NCBI GenBank assembly: GCA_031769625.1
Contig: JAUIMM010000738.1
Location: 1,493,501 to 1,557,500 of the forward strand
Length of the DNA: 64,000 nucleotides
Direction: 5' to 3'
DNA from: Taudactylus pleione
Taxonomy: Eukaryota > Chordata > Amphibia > Anura > Myobatrachidae
Made by a program: the position numbers and the translations under genes. Numbering within the stretch: position 1 is the stretch's first letter; each line of letters starts with the position of its first letter. Shown here piece after piece: positions 45,750 to 55,340 of this stretch. The notes below the pieces were generated by a model. The model was not told the origin of the DNA, made no database searches, and saw nothing but the letters and a program-made list of their open reading frames with translations.

Positions 45750-46160
45750 TATTTCAGTGCCTGATTCTTTGTATTTGGGTAGTCCTTACACAGGAGGCAC
45801 TCATTGGTCTGGTATTAATCCATGAATCCTGTCCAGGAAACTCTCATTTCAAATATACATTTTTTTTCAAAGTTTACTTCTCTTGTGTTGTGTTTTTCAT
45901 GACATTATGTATTATATTATTTATAAATAGTAGTGTTTTAAAGTCGTATAAGGGGAAAGGGGGTTGTGGTACTGTTTTATGTGATCTAAGGTCTAGATGG
46001 TTTTAGATGGTTATTATTTCTATGTATTACAAATGTAAATAATTATGTTATTAATTAGAAGACTCTTATAATCATAACTCCTGAGGTTCATTTTGTGTCA
46101 TAAGAATCAAAAACAGTAAGTATCCATTATGTGGAGTTGGAGAGGGCTAGTGTGCAGACT
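45750..46160. other. No gene seen
   Basis: AT-rich intergenic part of the Harbinger element between its two genes; possible 3' untranslated sequence. No clear feature. Confidence 0.4.
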
Positions 46161-46161
46161 C

Positions 46162-46530
46162 TGGGCCTGATTCAGAGATGGATGGAATTGCACAGGTGCA
46201 CACAAACAGCTGTGCAATTCCGTCCATTTGAAATGCAAATGCAGAAGGAGGTGTCACACAGCTACTTGCTGCATTTGCGTGAAACCAGCGCTGCTATCGA
46301 GGTTGCAGCCTAGGGTCACCATCGGAACAATTGTGACCATCGGTCATGATTGTTGCCGATGTTCCTTAGGCCAGACTGCGCAAGCTAAATCATCCTGCAG
46401 CCTGGCAGGGTCCTGGCAGTTTGCGAGGCCAGGAGGTCTGCGTGCACCCACGCAGACTCTGGCCTCGTCCCTCCCGGCAAACCGCCGCCAGGTGCTGTAT
46501 TTTATGTGTAGTGTTGGTAAATTTTTAAGG
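46162..46530. mobile_element. One end of a GGGCCTGATTCAGAG element
   Basis: GGGCCTGATTCAGAGATGG starts here, followed by inverted GGAATTGCACAG / CTGTGCAATTCC arms. No matching right end is found before transposase sequence begins, so the copy is truncated. Confidence 0.5.
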
Positions 46531-46646
46531 TTAACAAATAACAGAACTTGTTAAATACATATACAAGTTTTAAAATAATATTACACTATTTTTGGCAAGA
46601 TAAATGCAAGAAATTGTATTCAGGCTACAAGGAAATGTGTCAAATA

Positions 46647-47930
46647 TTAGGAAATGCAATTTCCCTGCCAAGGAACTTCACCCACGCCATTGAAAAAGGC
46701 CATGTACTCATTCATTACTTCCTTTGCACATGTAGAGTAGGCTGTGGGAAAAGGTGTGGAAGACACAGGTGTCCACATTTGACTGTCCTCTATGTGGTCA
46801 TGGGATGAAGAAAGCGTCCTTTGCTGTGATTTTCTGCGAAGCATGTTATGAAGAGTACAGCAGGCCATCACTACCCAGTCTATTTTATCCACTCTTAAAT
46901 TAATTGGAGTATAGAAAATCCGGAACCTGCTACTCATTATTCCAAAGGCGTTTTCGACTGTACGCCTAGCCCTGGACAGTCGATAATTGAAAATTAGTTT
47001 CTCATTAGTTAAACCCGTTTCAGGATAGGGCTTCATGACATGTTCGTGTAAAGCGAATGCCTTATCACCAACAAATACAAAATTGAGATTGTGTTTGCAC
47101 TGAGAGGCTGGTGGTAAGTGCAGGTTTCCGGATATCATTCTTTCATAAAACACAGCTGAGCGCTCACAAGCGGGTCGATGTTGGCCAAGTGCGCATGCGC
47201 ACGAGGGAGCCGGCTCCGTCGTGCGTATGCGCGAGACCCGCATAGCGACGGGCAAGCCGTCGCTATGAGTCTTGCTACAAAGGGGGCATGATGTCGATGT
47301 TGAGTGACAGCACGCCCCCTTTGGTGGGCGTGCAGGGGGTGTTGCTGCCCAGACTGAGGCGTTCCCATGGGAACGCCTACCGTCTGGGGCCGGCCCCACT
47401 GTGATGTCAGTGGGAGTGCTTTTGGCTCTGATAGAGCCAAAAGCACTCCAGGGCTTGCGGCAGACGAGACCCTACCACAAGGGTCTTGTCGCAAGCCCGA
47501 TAGTCGCGATGGTCTTGACCATCGCGACTATCTTTTTGGCCGCTCGCTATAGTTGTGGGTGGTCACCCACAGCTATGCGAGCGGCCAGGAGGCCGTTCTA
47601 AAAAAAGAAAGGGAGGGCACTGATTCAGAGCGAGCGCTCTGAAAGAGCGTCCGGCTCTGAATCAGGCCCAGTGTCCTTGAAAGGTCCACCGTCAGAGGCT
47701 CCGTCCATTTTTGCCAACATCTAAACAAATAAACTCATAGTTTACTATAGCCATCATGAGTATACTAAAATAGCCATTGTAGTTAAAATACAAGGAACCA
47801 CTGTGGGGTAGTGGTATAATGCGAACATGTTTCCCATCGACTGCCCCTCCACAATTCGGGAAATGCCATTTTGCCTCGAAATCTTCTGCAACAGTTTGCC
47901 ATTCTTCAATGGAATATGGAAACTAAAAAA
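46647..47930 (-). pseudogene. PIF/Harbinger DDE transposase (interrupted)
   Basis: From an acceptor-like TTTTTTTTAG on the minus strand at about 47930 the reading is SIEEWQTVAEDFEAKWHFPN, CGGAVDGKHVRI (first Asp), GSLYFNYNGYFSILMMAIV, and then LDVGKNG. A one-base frameshift near 47700 and an insertion at 47145-47669 follow. The rest reads FYERMISGNLHLPP, NFVFVGDKAFALHEHV (second Asp), NYRLSRARRTVENAFG (Glu) and VVMACCTLHNMLRR, ending at 46647. All three DDE residues are recognisable, as is the HARBI1-like C-terminal helix. The 5' exon was not found. The 250-residue ORF that overlaps the insertion is a chimera; its first about 80 residues are not transposase. Confidence 0.87.
47145..47669. mobile_element. 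GGGCCTGATTCAGAGC-family insertion in the transposase
   Basis: The right end CGGCTCTGAATCAGGCCC is clear. The left end lacks the family terminus and is probably truncated near 47145-47160. Internal palindromes: GGCTCTGATAGAGCC around 47420 and a GATAGTCGCGATGGTC / GACCATCGCGACTATC pair at about 47500-47530. Confidence 0.65.
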
Positions 47931-48164
47931 AATAAAATAAATACACAAGATAGGCATTTTTGTTGTTGATAATATACCATAATAGCATTATAAAAATATA
48001 ATTTTTTTTGGAATATACTATTTGAGAACATATTAAGATTTATAAAAATATAAACATTTTATGTTTACTGTGCAGTTTCAATTTGGGCCCAACATAAGAT
48101 ATCATAAGGACAAGAAACAAAATATTCTTAAGGGGTTTTCAGTGGGGATTTAAAAAAAATATTG

Positions 48165-48222
48165 ACGCCTTGATTCAGAGCGAGCACACTCAAATAGCGT
48201 GCGCCTCTGAATCAGGCCCTTA
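48165..48222. repeat. Miniature palindrome of CTGATTCAGAGC type
   Basis: GCCTTGATTCAGAGCGAG and GCCTCTGAATCAGGCCC face each other over about 20 bases: only the two ends of the family, with almost nothing between. Confidence 0.7.
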
Positions 48223-48295
48223 ATACCATATATGTCTGGGCTTAAATGGAAAGCAGGATTTTTCGTGATTTGCTAGTTGTCTCTTGCTGTGTTTG

Positions 48296-48775
48296 TGTCA
48301 CAGTGTGCCGGAACCCAGTGTTCATTTACCAGGTCCGGTGGTGCTGATCAACATCAGGACAGCGGACGGGGAGTCCCCGGCGCCCACTGCTGAAGTTCCC
48401 CGGCTCTCCCCCTGCTGCCGGCTGCAGTTGCTCCTCACAGCCACGGCTCCCATAGGGGAATGCATACCGCTCAGACAAATTTAAAGGGACAGGCGCACGC
48501 AATAGTGGTGTCACTGTGGGTACAAAATCTTTACTGTCACTATATAAGGAGAGGTCTGGACACTTCTCCTCAGCGTTCCTCTATCCATGATTATTCTTAC
48601 TCATTCCTGACCTTGGTTTGTCCGTGATCTTATTCCATCTCCTCCCTGGTACTGCGATTGGTATTCCAGGTCCCTGGTGAATACCGCCAGCATGTTAGAC
48701 TCTGCGTCTCAGTACGAGGTCTGACTAATCCTGAAATACAGGCTAGCATCCACTACCTATCCGTGAGTTGTGACA
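48296..48775 (+). repeat. Gypsy 5' LTR
   Basis: TGTCACAGTGTGCCGG to GAGTTGTGACA. A promoter-like CTATATAAGGAG lies at about 48539-48550. The last 140 bp matches 52432-52557 (CACGTTAGACTCTGC-type, GGCTAGCATCCACTACCTAT). Confidence 0.85.
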
Positions 48776-48795
48776 CAGAATACTCTGGCCCACAA

Positions 48796-49770
48796 ATGGA
48801 TGCCGCTGGTAATCTTTCACCGCAAGATTTGCTGGAGAACCTACTGACCCGGGTCAAGAAACAAGAACAAGACCAGGCCCATACTATGCAGTGCTTACAG
48901 ATGTGGGGACCCCTAGGGCTGTTAAGGCTTCCTGAATCAGTGCTGAATTCAGTTTGAAGTCCAGGCTGCAAATTTCCCCTGCGAGAGGATGTAGGTGGCT
49001 GTCTGGACAGGCCATTGCGTGGGCTTCCCCATTGTGGAAAGGAAATGACCCTCTGGTTAACAATAGCTCTGAGTTTCTAGGAGCTTTTCGTAAAGTATTT
49101 GATGAACCTGGACGAATATCCTCTGCAGTGTCGGGTCTTCTACAACTGAAGCAAGGGAGTCTGACTACTGGTTAGTACGTAGTGCAATTCCGAACCCTTG
49201 CCTTGCCTCCAAGTTAACTTGGAACAACAGTGCCCTGGTTGATGGCTTCATGCAAGGACTTTCAGAGCAAAAAAGGATGTACTGCCAACATCCCTGGAGG
49301 ACCTAATACACAGGTTCTCAAATTTCCTCCTCAGGACCCCACACATTGTATGTTTTCCAGATCTCCTTACAGAATCACAAGTGAAGTAATTAGCTCCACC
49401 TGTGGGTCTTTTAAAATGTGTCAGTGAGTAATGACTACACCTGTGCACCTGCTGGGTGACCTGCAAAATGTGACCTGTGTGGACTCCTGAGGAAAGAGTT
49501 TGAGAACCACTGACCTAATATCTTTGTGCATCCAAGTAGACTATCACCACAGAGAGAGAGCACTAGAGAGGGAACAGTCTTGACGCTTCAGCTTCAAGCT
49601 CGCCCCACGTTTCACAGCTCCGGTTGAATCTCCAGAACAGCTCACGCAGATCGTGATGTCTCATCTCCCTTCCAAGGAGAGGGAATGGAGGTTCAAAAAA
49701 AAGCTGTGTCTGTACTGTGGTGAACCAGGTCACCTACTTGCCAGCTGATCCAAGTGTCTGGGAAAACGAG
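48796..49770 (+). pseudogene. Gypsy gag-like region with CCHC knuckle
   Basis: An ATG at 48796 just after the LTR opens MDAAGNLSPQDLLENLLTRV with a Gln-rich helix, typical of the N-terminus of vertebrate gypsy gag proteins. The frame breaks after about 50 residues. At about 49610-49770 the plus strand reads RFTAPVESPEQL, EREWRFKKKLCLYCGEPGHLLAS followed by an in-frame stop and SKCLGKREA: a CxxCxxxxH zinc knuckle whose last Cys comes late. A hAT MITE (49309-49512) splits the middle. Gag packages the element RNA; this copy is not functional. Confidence 0.75.
49309..49512. mobile_element. hAT MITE in the gypsy gag region
   Basis: Starts CACAGGTTCTCAAATTTCC, ends GAGTTTGAGAACCACTG, with ACCTAATA on both sides (exact). 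Inner GTGGGGTCCTGAGG-like arms and CAGGTG / CACCTG pairs. Confidence 0.9.
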
Positions 49771-49867
49771 AGGCCCTAACTGTTCGAGGGGTGGTCAAAT
49801 TAAGTGCATTCAATCACATCCCAAAGAAAGGCAGTATTTCCCAGTTGTCAATTGAGGTGATTTTGTT

Positions 49868-50143
49868 GTGACCATGGAGACTCTCAAGGCCTTCTTGGAT
49901 TCCGGCATGGACGGTAACTTTATTACAGCAAGTAAGGTTCAGGAGTTGGGAATTCCTAGTGTACTGCTAGAGATGTCACTCTGTATCACTGGAGTAGACG
50001 GAAATAAACTTCCCACAGCTACCATCCACTCCTGGATGACATTAGTTACTATGCAAGTGGGCGCTCTCCATCGGGAGTTGATATCTTTTTACATACTCCC
50101 AACGGCCGAGAATCCTATTATCGCAGGCATGCTCCCACATTAG
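49868..50143 (+). pseudogene. Gypsy aspartic protease region
   Basis: The plus strand reads LKAFLDSGMDGNFITASKV, with the DSG catalytic triplet (normally DSGA/DSGS) and GNFI, then about 70 residues of beta-strand-like sequence ending PIIAGMLPH, similar to the I-L-G-x-P-W end of gypsy proteases. It is followed out of frame by the polymerase at 50192. The protease cleaves gag-pol precursors in active elements. Confidence 0.75.
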
Positions 50144-50191
50144 ATTGGAGAAGACCCCCAAATCCTGTAGTGGGGAATTCAGTACCATCAG

Positions 50192-52075
50192 ATGTGCTTG
50201 CCAACTATCAGACCTCCACACCGTGCTATCCAGAGTTTGTCCATCTCTCTAGGGGACCCTCTTCCAGCTCCGTACCAGGCCTTCAGGGATGTATTCGGCA
50301 AAATGGCCGCTAAGACACTCCCAGCTCATCGGGAGTGGGATTGTTCTATAGATTTACTATCTGGGAAAATGCCTTCTCGTGGAAGAGCGATTCCCCTCTT
50401 GCTTCCCAAGACCCAAGCAGTGTCTAAATACATCAAGGAGACCCTTGAGTGCGGGTTCATCAGGGAGTTTAAATCACCTGCAGGAGCTGGTCTTTGTTAA
50501 AAAGAAAGATGGTGGGCTGAGACCATGCATTGATTACTGGGGTCTGAATGCCATCACCATTAAGTATCAGTACTCAATACCACTAATTTTGAAACTCTTT
50601 GATCGCATAAAGGGGGCGAAAGTGTTTATTAAGTTAGATCTCCGTAGAGGCCTAAAATCTGATCAGGATCTAAGAAGGGGGTGAGTGGAAGATGGCTTTC
50701 AACACACGGGATGGTCATTATGAGTACTTGGTCAATTGTCATGCCTTTTGGTTTAAACAATGCATCTTCTGTTTTCCAGAAGTACAGTACACGAATAGCG
50801 TATTTCGAGACCTGTTATACAAGTATTTAGTAGTGTATCTGGACGACATCCTGATCTTCTCTAAGGAAATCGGGAGTCATCACAAGCATGTATGTGAAAT
50901 GCTGTTACGACTTCGGGATAATCAGCACTTCTGCAAATTAGAGAAGTGTTCCTTCGAGCAAAAGGAACCTAGGGCCTGATTCAGAGTCGGTCACTATTTG
51001 CGCTCGCTCGTCCAGAAAATAGGGGTGGCTATTCAAATGAACCGTTCGCTGTTTGCGGTCTGTTCACGCCTCTAGGTCTGAACGAGCGAACAAAACTTGC
51101 GGTCGTTTTTTGGGAAACTACGCCCCCTGTCCGCTCGCATCCTACGCCATGTCCGCTATTTATTAGATTAATCGAGTACATCGAACAGGGTATGAGCTGC
51201 TCGCTATTCTTGTGGTTGGTTTTTGCTACCACAATTTTGCGAGCAGTTCTGGCTATAAAATAACCCAGTGACGTGGTCAATGACGCTGCTGTTTTAAATA
51301 TGCACACCCATAAAACGCCTGTTTTGACCTTTAAGCACGCCTGCGATCGGATCTCCACTCCCCGTTTTCAAGCACCTTCCCCTGTTACCACCCACATACG
51401 CCTCATCCTGTCACTCAAATTAGCAGGCATTCGCTATTTTGTGAGCACATGAATTTCGGCCGCACTGACTGGTTCGCGCATGCGTATAACGATCCGTACG
51501 CATGCGCAGTTGGGCAAACATCGCTCGGAGCAAACGAGCTGCCACTTACGAGTGGCTCTGAATCAGGCCCCTAGTCTCCAAATGGGCCCGGAGAACGGTC
51601 ATTGTCAACTGGCCCTGTCCAGTGGGGTTAAAGGCAATACAATGCTTTCTGGGTTTCTATAACTTCTACCAGCAGTTCATCCGGAACTATTCGTCTGTGG
51701 CAGCTCCCATCACTGCTCTCACCAAGAAGGGCCAAGGCACACAGGTGTGGCCTCCTGAGGCAGAGAAAGTGTTAGACCGCTTAAAGCAGTGCTTCATCTC
51801 TGCTCCCATCCTGAGGCAACCCAATTATGACCAGCCTTTCTTTATGGAGGTGGACATCTCCACGGTCGGGGCAGTGTTTTTGTAGACGGATGAGCAGGGG
51901 AAGTAGTACACTTGTGGTTTATTTTCTCGCAAGGTCTCAGCCCAGGAGAAGGACTACGCCATTGGTGATAAAGAATTGTTAGCTATCAAACTGGCTCTGC
52001 AGGAATGGAGATACTTGTTGAAGGGGGTGAATTTCTCTGTGATGGTCTACACCGTCCACAAGAACCGGGACTGAT
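50192..52075 (+). pseudogene. Gypsy reverse transcriptase and RNase H (broken)
   Basis: The plus strand reads [47 protein letters not shown]; after a frameshift near 50490, [20 protein letters not shown] and FIKLDLR; after another, MAFNTRDGHYEYLV and YLVVYLDDILIFSKE with the intact YLDD centre. The insertion at 50972-51570 follows, then FLGFYNFYQQFIRNYSSVAA, PITALTKKG, FFMEVDISTVGAVFL, a stop, and LFSRKVSAQEKDYAIGDKEL with LALQEWRYLL (RNase H). Sequence ends at about 52073 in another insertion. No integrase follows. Confidence 0.88.
50972..51570. mobile_element. TIR element, GGGCCTGATTCA family (twin of 57895-58492)
   Basis: Starts GGGCCTGATTCAGAGTCGG, ends GGCTCTGAATCAGGCCC, flanked by CTA on both sides. 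599 bp. The reverse complement matches 57895-58492 closely over its whole length (for example GACCACGTCACTGGGTTATT there, read inversely here). Both twins carry a short ORF pair that is only a shadow. Confidence 0.9.
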
Positions 52076-52330
52076 TCACAACAGATCACTATTGCGATCG
52101 CGGCTGTGATTACGCATGCAGGTCTGCTGCGAAAATATGCTAATGAATACAATCGCAAAGCTGTCGCACAGCCAGTATAGAGATGCTCTCTACTGCTATC
52201 TCAAAACCTTAATACCTTGCAGTACTGCTTATACATCGGGAACATTGAGTAACATCAGCCTCTCATGCACAATTACAACAGATCTGACCTTACTCAGAAA
52301 TTGTTAACCTCATCGCACGCAGTGAGTACT
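52074..52330. mobile_element. Truncated GGGACTGATTCAC element
   Basis: GGGACTGATTCACAACAGATC begins right after the RNase H sequence, with inner GCGATCGC palindromic sequence and AACATTGAGTAACATCAG as in other members. The right end is not recognisable. Confidence 0.5.
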
Positions 52331-52557
52331 TGTCTGTCTGGTTCTGACCTGGCCTTTTGACTACATTGTACTCTGTATCCAGAGTACGCCAGCACCTGTA
52401 TTAGGGAAGCCTGAGGGCCGTGACCTGTGTGTCGGAAACCTCCTTGCGGGGGTCCTTGGTGAATATAGCTGGCACGTTAGACTCTGCAGCTCAGTACGAG
52501 GTCTCACCAATCCGGAAATACAGGCTAGCATCCACTACCTATCCGTGAGTTTCGACA
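52331..52557 (+). repeat. Gypsy 3' LTR, truncated
   Basis: From about 52432 the match with the 5' LTR is clear (GGTCCTTGGTGAATA, TCAGTACGAGGTCT, CATCCACTACCTATCCGTGA). The part before is more diverged. The LTR's 5' half is missing. Confidence 0.75.
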
Positions 52558-52562
52558 GTTTG

Positions 52563-55190
52563 GAGGTTTTCTCATTTCAGAAATAGTGTTGTTTGGTCTT
52601 GTGATTAAAACATAGTCGTTTATTTTATTCTAATGGCCAGCTTTGTTGTTGTTATTATTATTATTCTTTTAGCTTTTATTTTTGAAATAATGTAAACACC
52701 TGTTAATTTGTTAAGTGTTGTTTTTGAGGGCAGCTGTGTGTTTCTTTCAGTAATACCTTTGTGCAGCTTTTTATTGTCCATTTTAAAGAGAAGGAAACAA
52801 TTGTTTCTATATTTGTAAGATCATGGATTTGCACAATTTATGACTAAGTTTTGAAATATCTGTTTGAATAGTTTGTTCTGGACTTTCCATGAACTGATCT
52901 ACAATGGGAGAATTGAGTAGGTTTAAAGCTGCAATTCCTCCTAGCAACATTTTTTTTGATAAGAACCCCCACACACACACATATACATACATACATACTG
53001 ATAAAACTGAAATATAATTTCCCTTGGTTAATAAAAAAAGGCATTTGTATGAGATTAATTAATATTATAATTATGTAATAATCATAAGTGAATTTCAACT
53101 AATAGACATAGCCTTGCCTTAATAAAATATTAATGTGCAATAAGAATATACATATTTAAATTAGAAATAAGTGATTAGAAGTTGTTATAACTTAACATTT
53201 AGAAAATACACATTATAGAAATATATTGTATGTGTTTTACATTTACAAGGTGGCCGAATGTTGAGTCTTCAATATGTTCTAACTTGTTGACAGTCTGAGA
53301 ACTTACTAAGGATGACTATGCAAAATTAGGTTGACCACCTTGCCATAGAAGATCGCACTCTCAAGATATCAGTAAACCATCTGTGTGTACCGATCGAAGT
53401 GTCTGATATCATGGATGAAACTTGGCATACAAAACAGATCAAGACCCTGAATGATGTATGAGACATTCTTGGAATCCAAAAGGACTCTTGACCTATGAAC
53501 ATTGAGTTGCAGCCCAGGACATTTGTATGAGAACAATGAGATTTAAGAAATGTCACTTTAATTTCTGGAAAATGTAGATTTGCAGTACCGATTACCTAAT
53601 GATGCTGTTTACTTATGAATATTGTAATGAGCTATGCTATAAAAAGTGATTGCTGTAATAAGATGATTAAGAATTCAATTTTGAAGTGTCGATAGCTGCT
53701 GAAGTCATTGCTCATTTATAATGCTTTGTTAAAATATATAAAGAATAATCTTATCTTTACTTCTTGCGTGGTGCCCAAGTTATTTTCATTTCGATAATAC
53801 ACAGATACACACACCTCACTGTGCTTTCCAGTCCCACTGGACTAAACCCTTGGAGATTCTATATACAGCTGTTAATGTCTGGCATCTTCCAGGTGTGTCA
53901 AACAAAATGAACACATATATAATTACCTCAATTAAATGGCCTTGTAGCGCTGTGTAGGAGTGGTAGGATCATATTTGATCTATTAGCAGTGGGCTCTTTA
54001 GCCACACCTGTATACTTTACTTATATTTGAGACCCATAACTGCGGTATTACTGTAAATGTTTTTGCACTCAGCTGATAAGTAAGCTAAGAGATGCAGGGA
54101 GTTATTACTATACAAATAAAATGTAAATGTGCAGTAACCGTAGTATCTAAATTAGCTTTAATTTATCTAGTGCAAGCTAGACAATAAAGACAATATCTGA
54201 TTGGTTGACTGGGTTAATGTAAATGAAATAACCCAAAAAAGTGTAAAAATAGGCTCAGTGCAATGGTGAGAAAAACCTCAGGTCACTTGGTGGGTTCTTT
54301 AGGCAAAGCTAGCTTCCCAGACATTTCCTCTAAAAGATCTATTATTACGTTGGGGTTGCCAGATCACCCAGCCACCCAGAAGCACCCTGAGAAGTTGCTT
54401 AGGCCATTGGCTTAAGACTTTGCACCACTATCTCCACTAGCAGTTGGCCATGTTTTACCTGAAAGGTCCATTGACTACAACAAGTTAACGCAAGGTACCA
54501 GCAGAGATTTAAGCACATCATATTTTAGTTCCTAACCAATCAGTGTCCTTATTCTCCACCAAAACCAGCTAAACTTCCCAAATATACTCACCACTACAGT
54601 ATACTGTACATGCTGAAACCAGAGGATATAAGGGCAGTTAAGCAGCTGCCCTTTAATAATCAGGTGCCTAATCCAGCAGGTAATTTTAGCTAAATCCAAT
54701 TGCTTGAGTTGGAGAGAGAGGCCTATTTCAGATGGCTCTCTCGCGCCCAGCATAGGGTTCCAGATACCAGTGATGGCGCAATGAAGTCTGATTCGCATTC
54801 AGAGCTGTGAGTGACTCAGTCAGAATCAGGTCGAAACTGTGTAAAAACATTTAAATACCTGACTAAATATAGAGCCCTACTTTTATTTATTTGGGTGTAG
54901 AAAAGCAGTCATAATGTACTTTCTTTGATTTAAAAATGTAGAGCTATTAGTGAGAAGTAAACTAGAATCAAATGCAAGGAATACAAACATATCAATGGTC
55001 AGGAACTTGGAAGTAGTAGTAAAATATAATAAATATAGATATTGAACTGTCAGCTACTCTATCCTTGTTGGAGTATTTTAAAAAATCCAAGGGAATTATG
55101 TAGAAAGCCAGCTTCAGCATGTATGGAGAATGGATTGGACGTTTGTTTGTTAAAAAGCTCAGAGATGCAAATTCAAACTTCCCTTTTTCA
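52563..55190. other. Upstream region of the chemokine gene; no coding feature
   Basis: Mostly AT-rich. A possible solo LTR lies at 53226-53802 (separate entry). No exon-like ORF was supported; ORFs here are short and lack domain signal. The last 150 bp contain the promoter of the chemokine gene. Confidence 0.5.
53226..53802. mobile_element. Possible solo LTR
   Basis: A TATA-like TATAAAAAGTG near 53638 and AATATATAAAGAATAATC near 53735, followed by CTTCTTGCGTGGTGCCCAAG, resemble the U3-R-U5 order of a retroviral LTR. The limits and target duplication are not resolved, and no internal genes are present. Low confidence. Confidence 0.3.
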
Positions 55191-55192
55191 GC

Positions 55193-55200
55193 AAATAAAT
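55193..55200 (+). promoter_or_regulatory. Candidate TATA-like box of the chemokine gene
   Basis: AAATAAAT lies 90 bases before the ATG at 55283, which would place the start of transcription near 55220-55230. Just before it, AAACTTCCCTTTTTC (inverse GAAAAAGGGAAGTTT) loosely resembles an interferon-response or NF-kB half element. These are visual matches only. Confidence 0.35.
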
Positions 55201-55282
55201 ACAAGTGCCTTCAACATCTAAACCAGAGGTACCAACAGCAAAAGCAACGTGACTTGCTGAAGTTATCGCAGAAATAAGTGCA

Positions 55283-55340
55283 ATGTCTCTGCCTGTAGTA
55301 TGTTCGCTGGGGCTGCTTGTTATCATTCATGCTGCAGGAG
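55283..55340 (+). CDS. Chemokine exon 1: signal peptide
   Basis: ATG at 55283 opens 19 codons plus one base: Met-Ser-Leu-Pro, then a hydrophobic VVCSLGLLVIIHAAG run. The donor GGAG/GTGAGT at 55340/55341 is a strong consensus and leaves phase 1. This is the first in-frame ATG after the TATA-like box. Cleavage is expected around Ala18-Gly20. The 5' untranslated part is not delimited. Confidence 0.88.

Larger units (their letters stand above)
42534..48230. mobile_element. PIF/Harbinger element with two convergent genes, heavily invaded
   Basis: A MADF/Myb-like gene (+, 42534-45458) and a DDE transposase (-, 47930-46647) lie tail to tail, the gene pair that defines PIF/Harbinger transposons. Outer ends were not identified, so the limits given are those of the readable content. 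Later insertions: a hAT at 42686-44484, a telomere-motif element at about 45460-45745, and GGGCCTGATTCA-family pieces at 46162-46530 and 47145-47669. Confidence 0.8.
48296..52557 (+). mobile_element. Ty3/gypsy LTR retrotransposon, defective, TSD GTTTG
   Basis: A 480-bp 5' LTR (TGTCACAG...TGTGACA) is followed by gag-like, CCHC knuckle, protease, reverse transcriptase and RNase H sequences and a truncated 3' LTR ending in CGACA. GTTTG occurs immediately outside both LTR ends (5-bp duplication). The integrase is absent, and three elements are inserted (49309-49512, 50972-51570, about 52074-52330). Frameshifts and stops are present throughout. Confidence 0.9.

Noticed and set aside
47135..47399. 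N-terminal extension of the Harbinger transposase
   Set aside because: It is encoded by the inserted GGGCCTGATTCAGAGC element, not by the transposase; the true upstream part lies beyond the insertion at 47670-47930.
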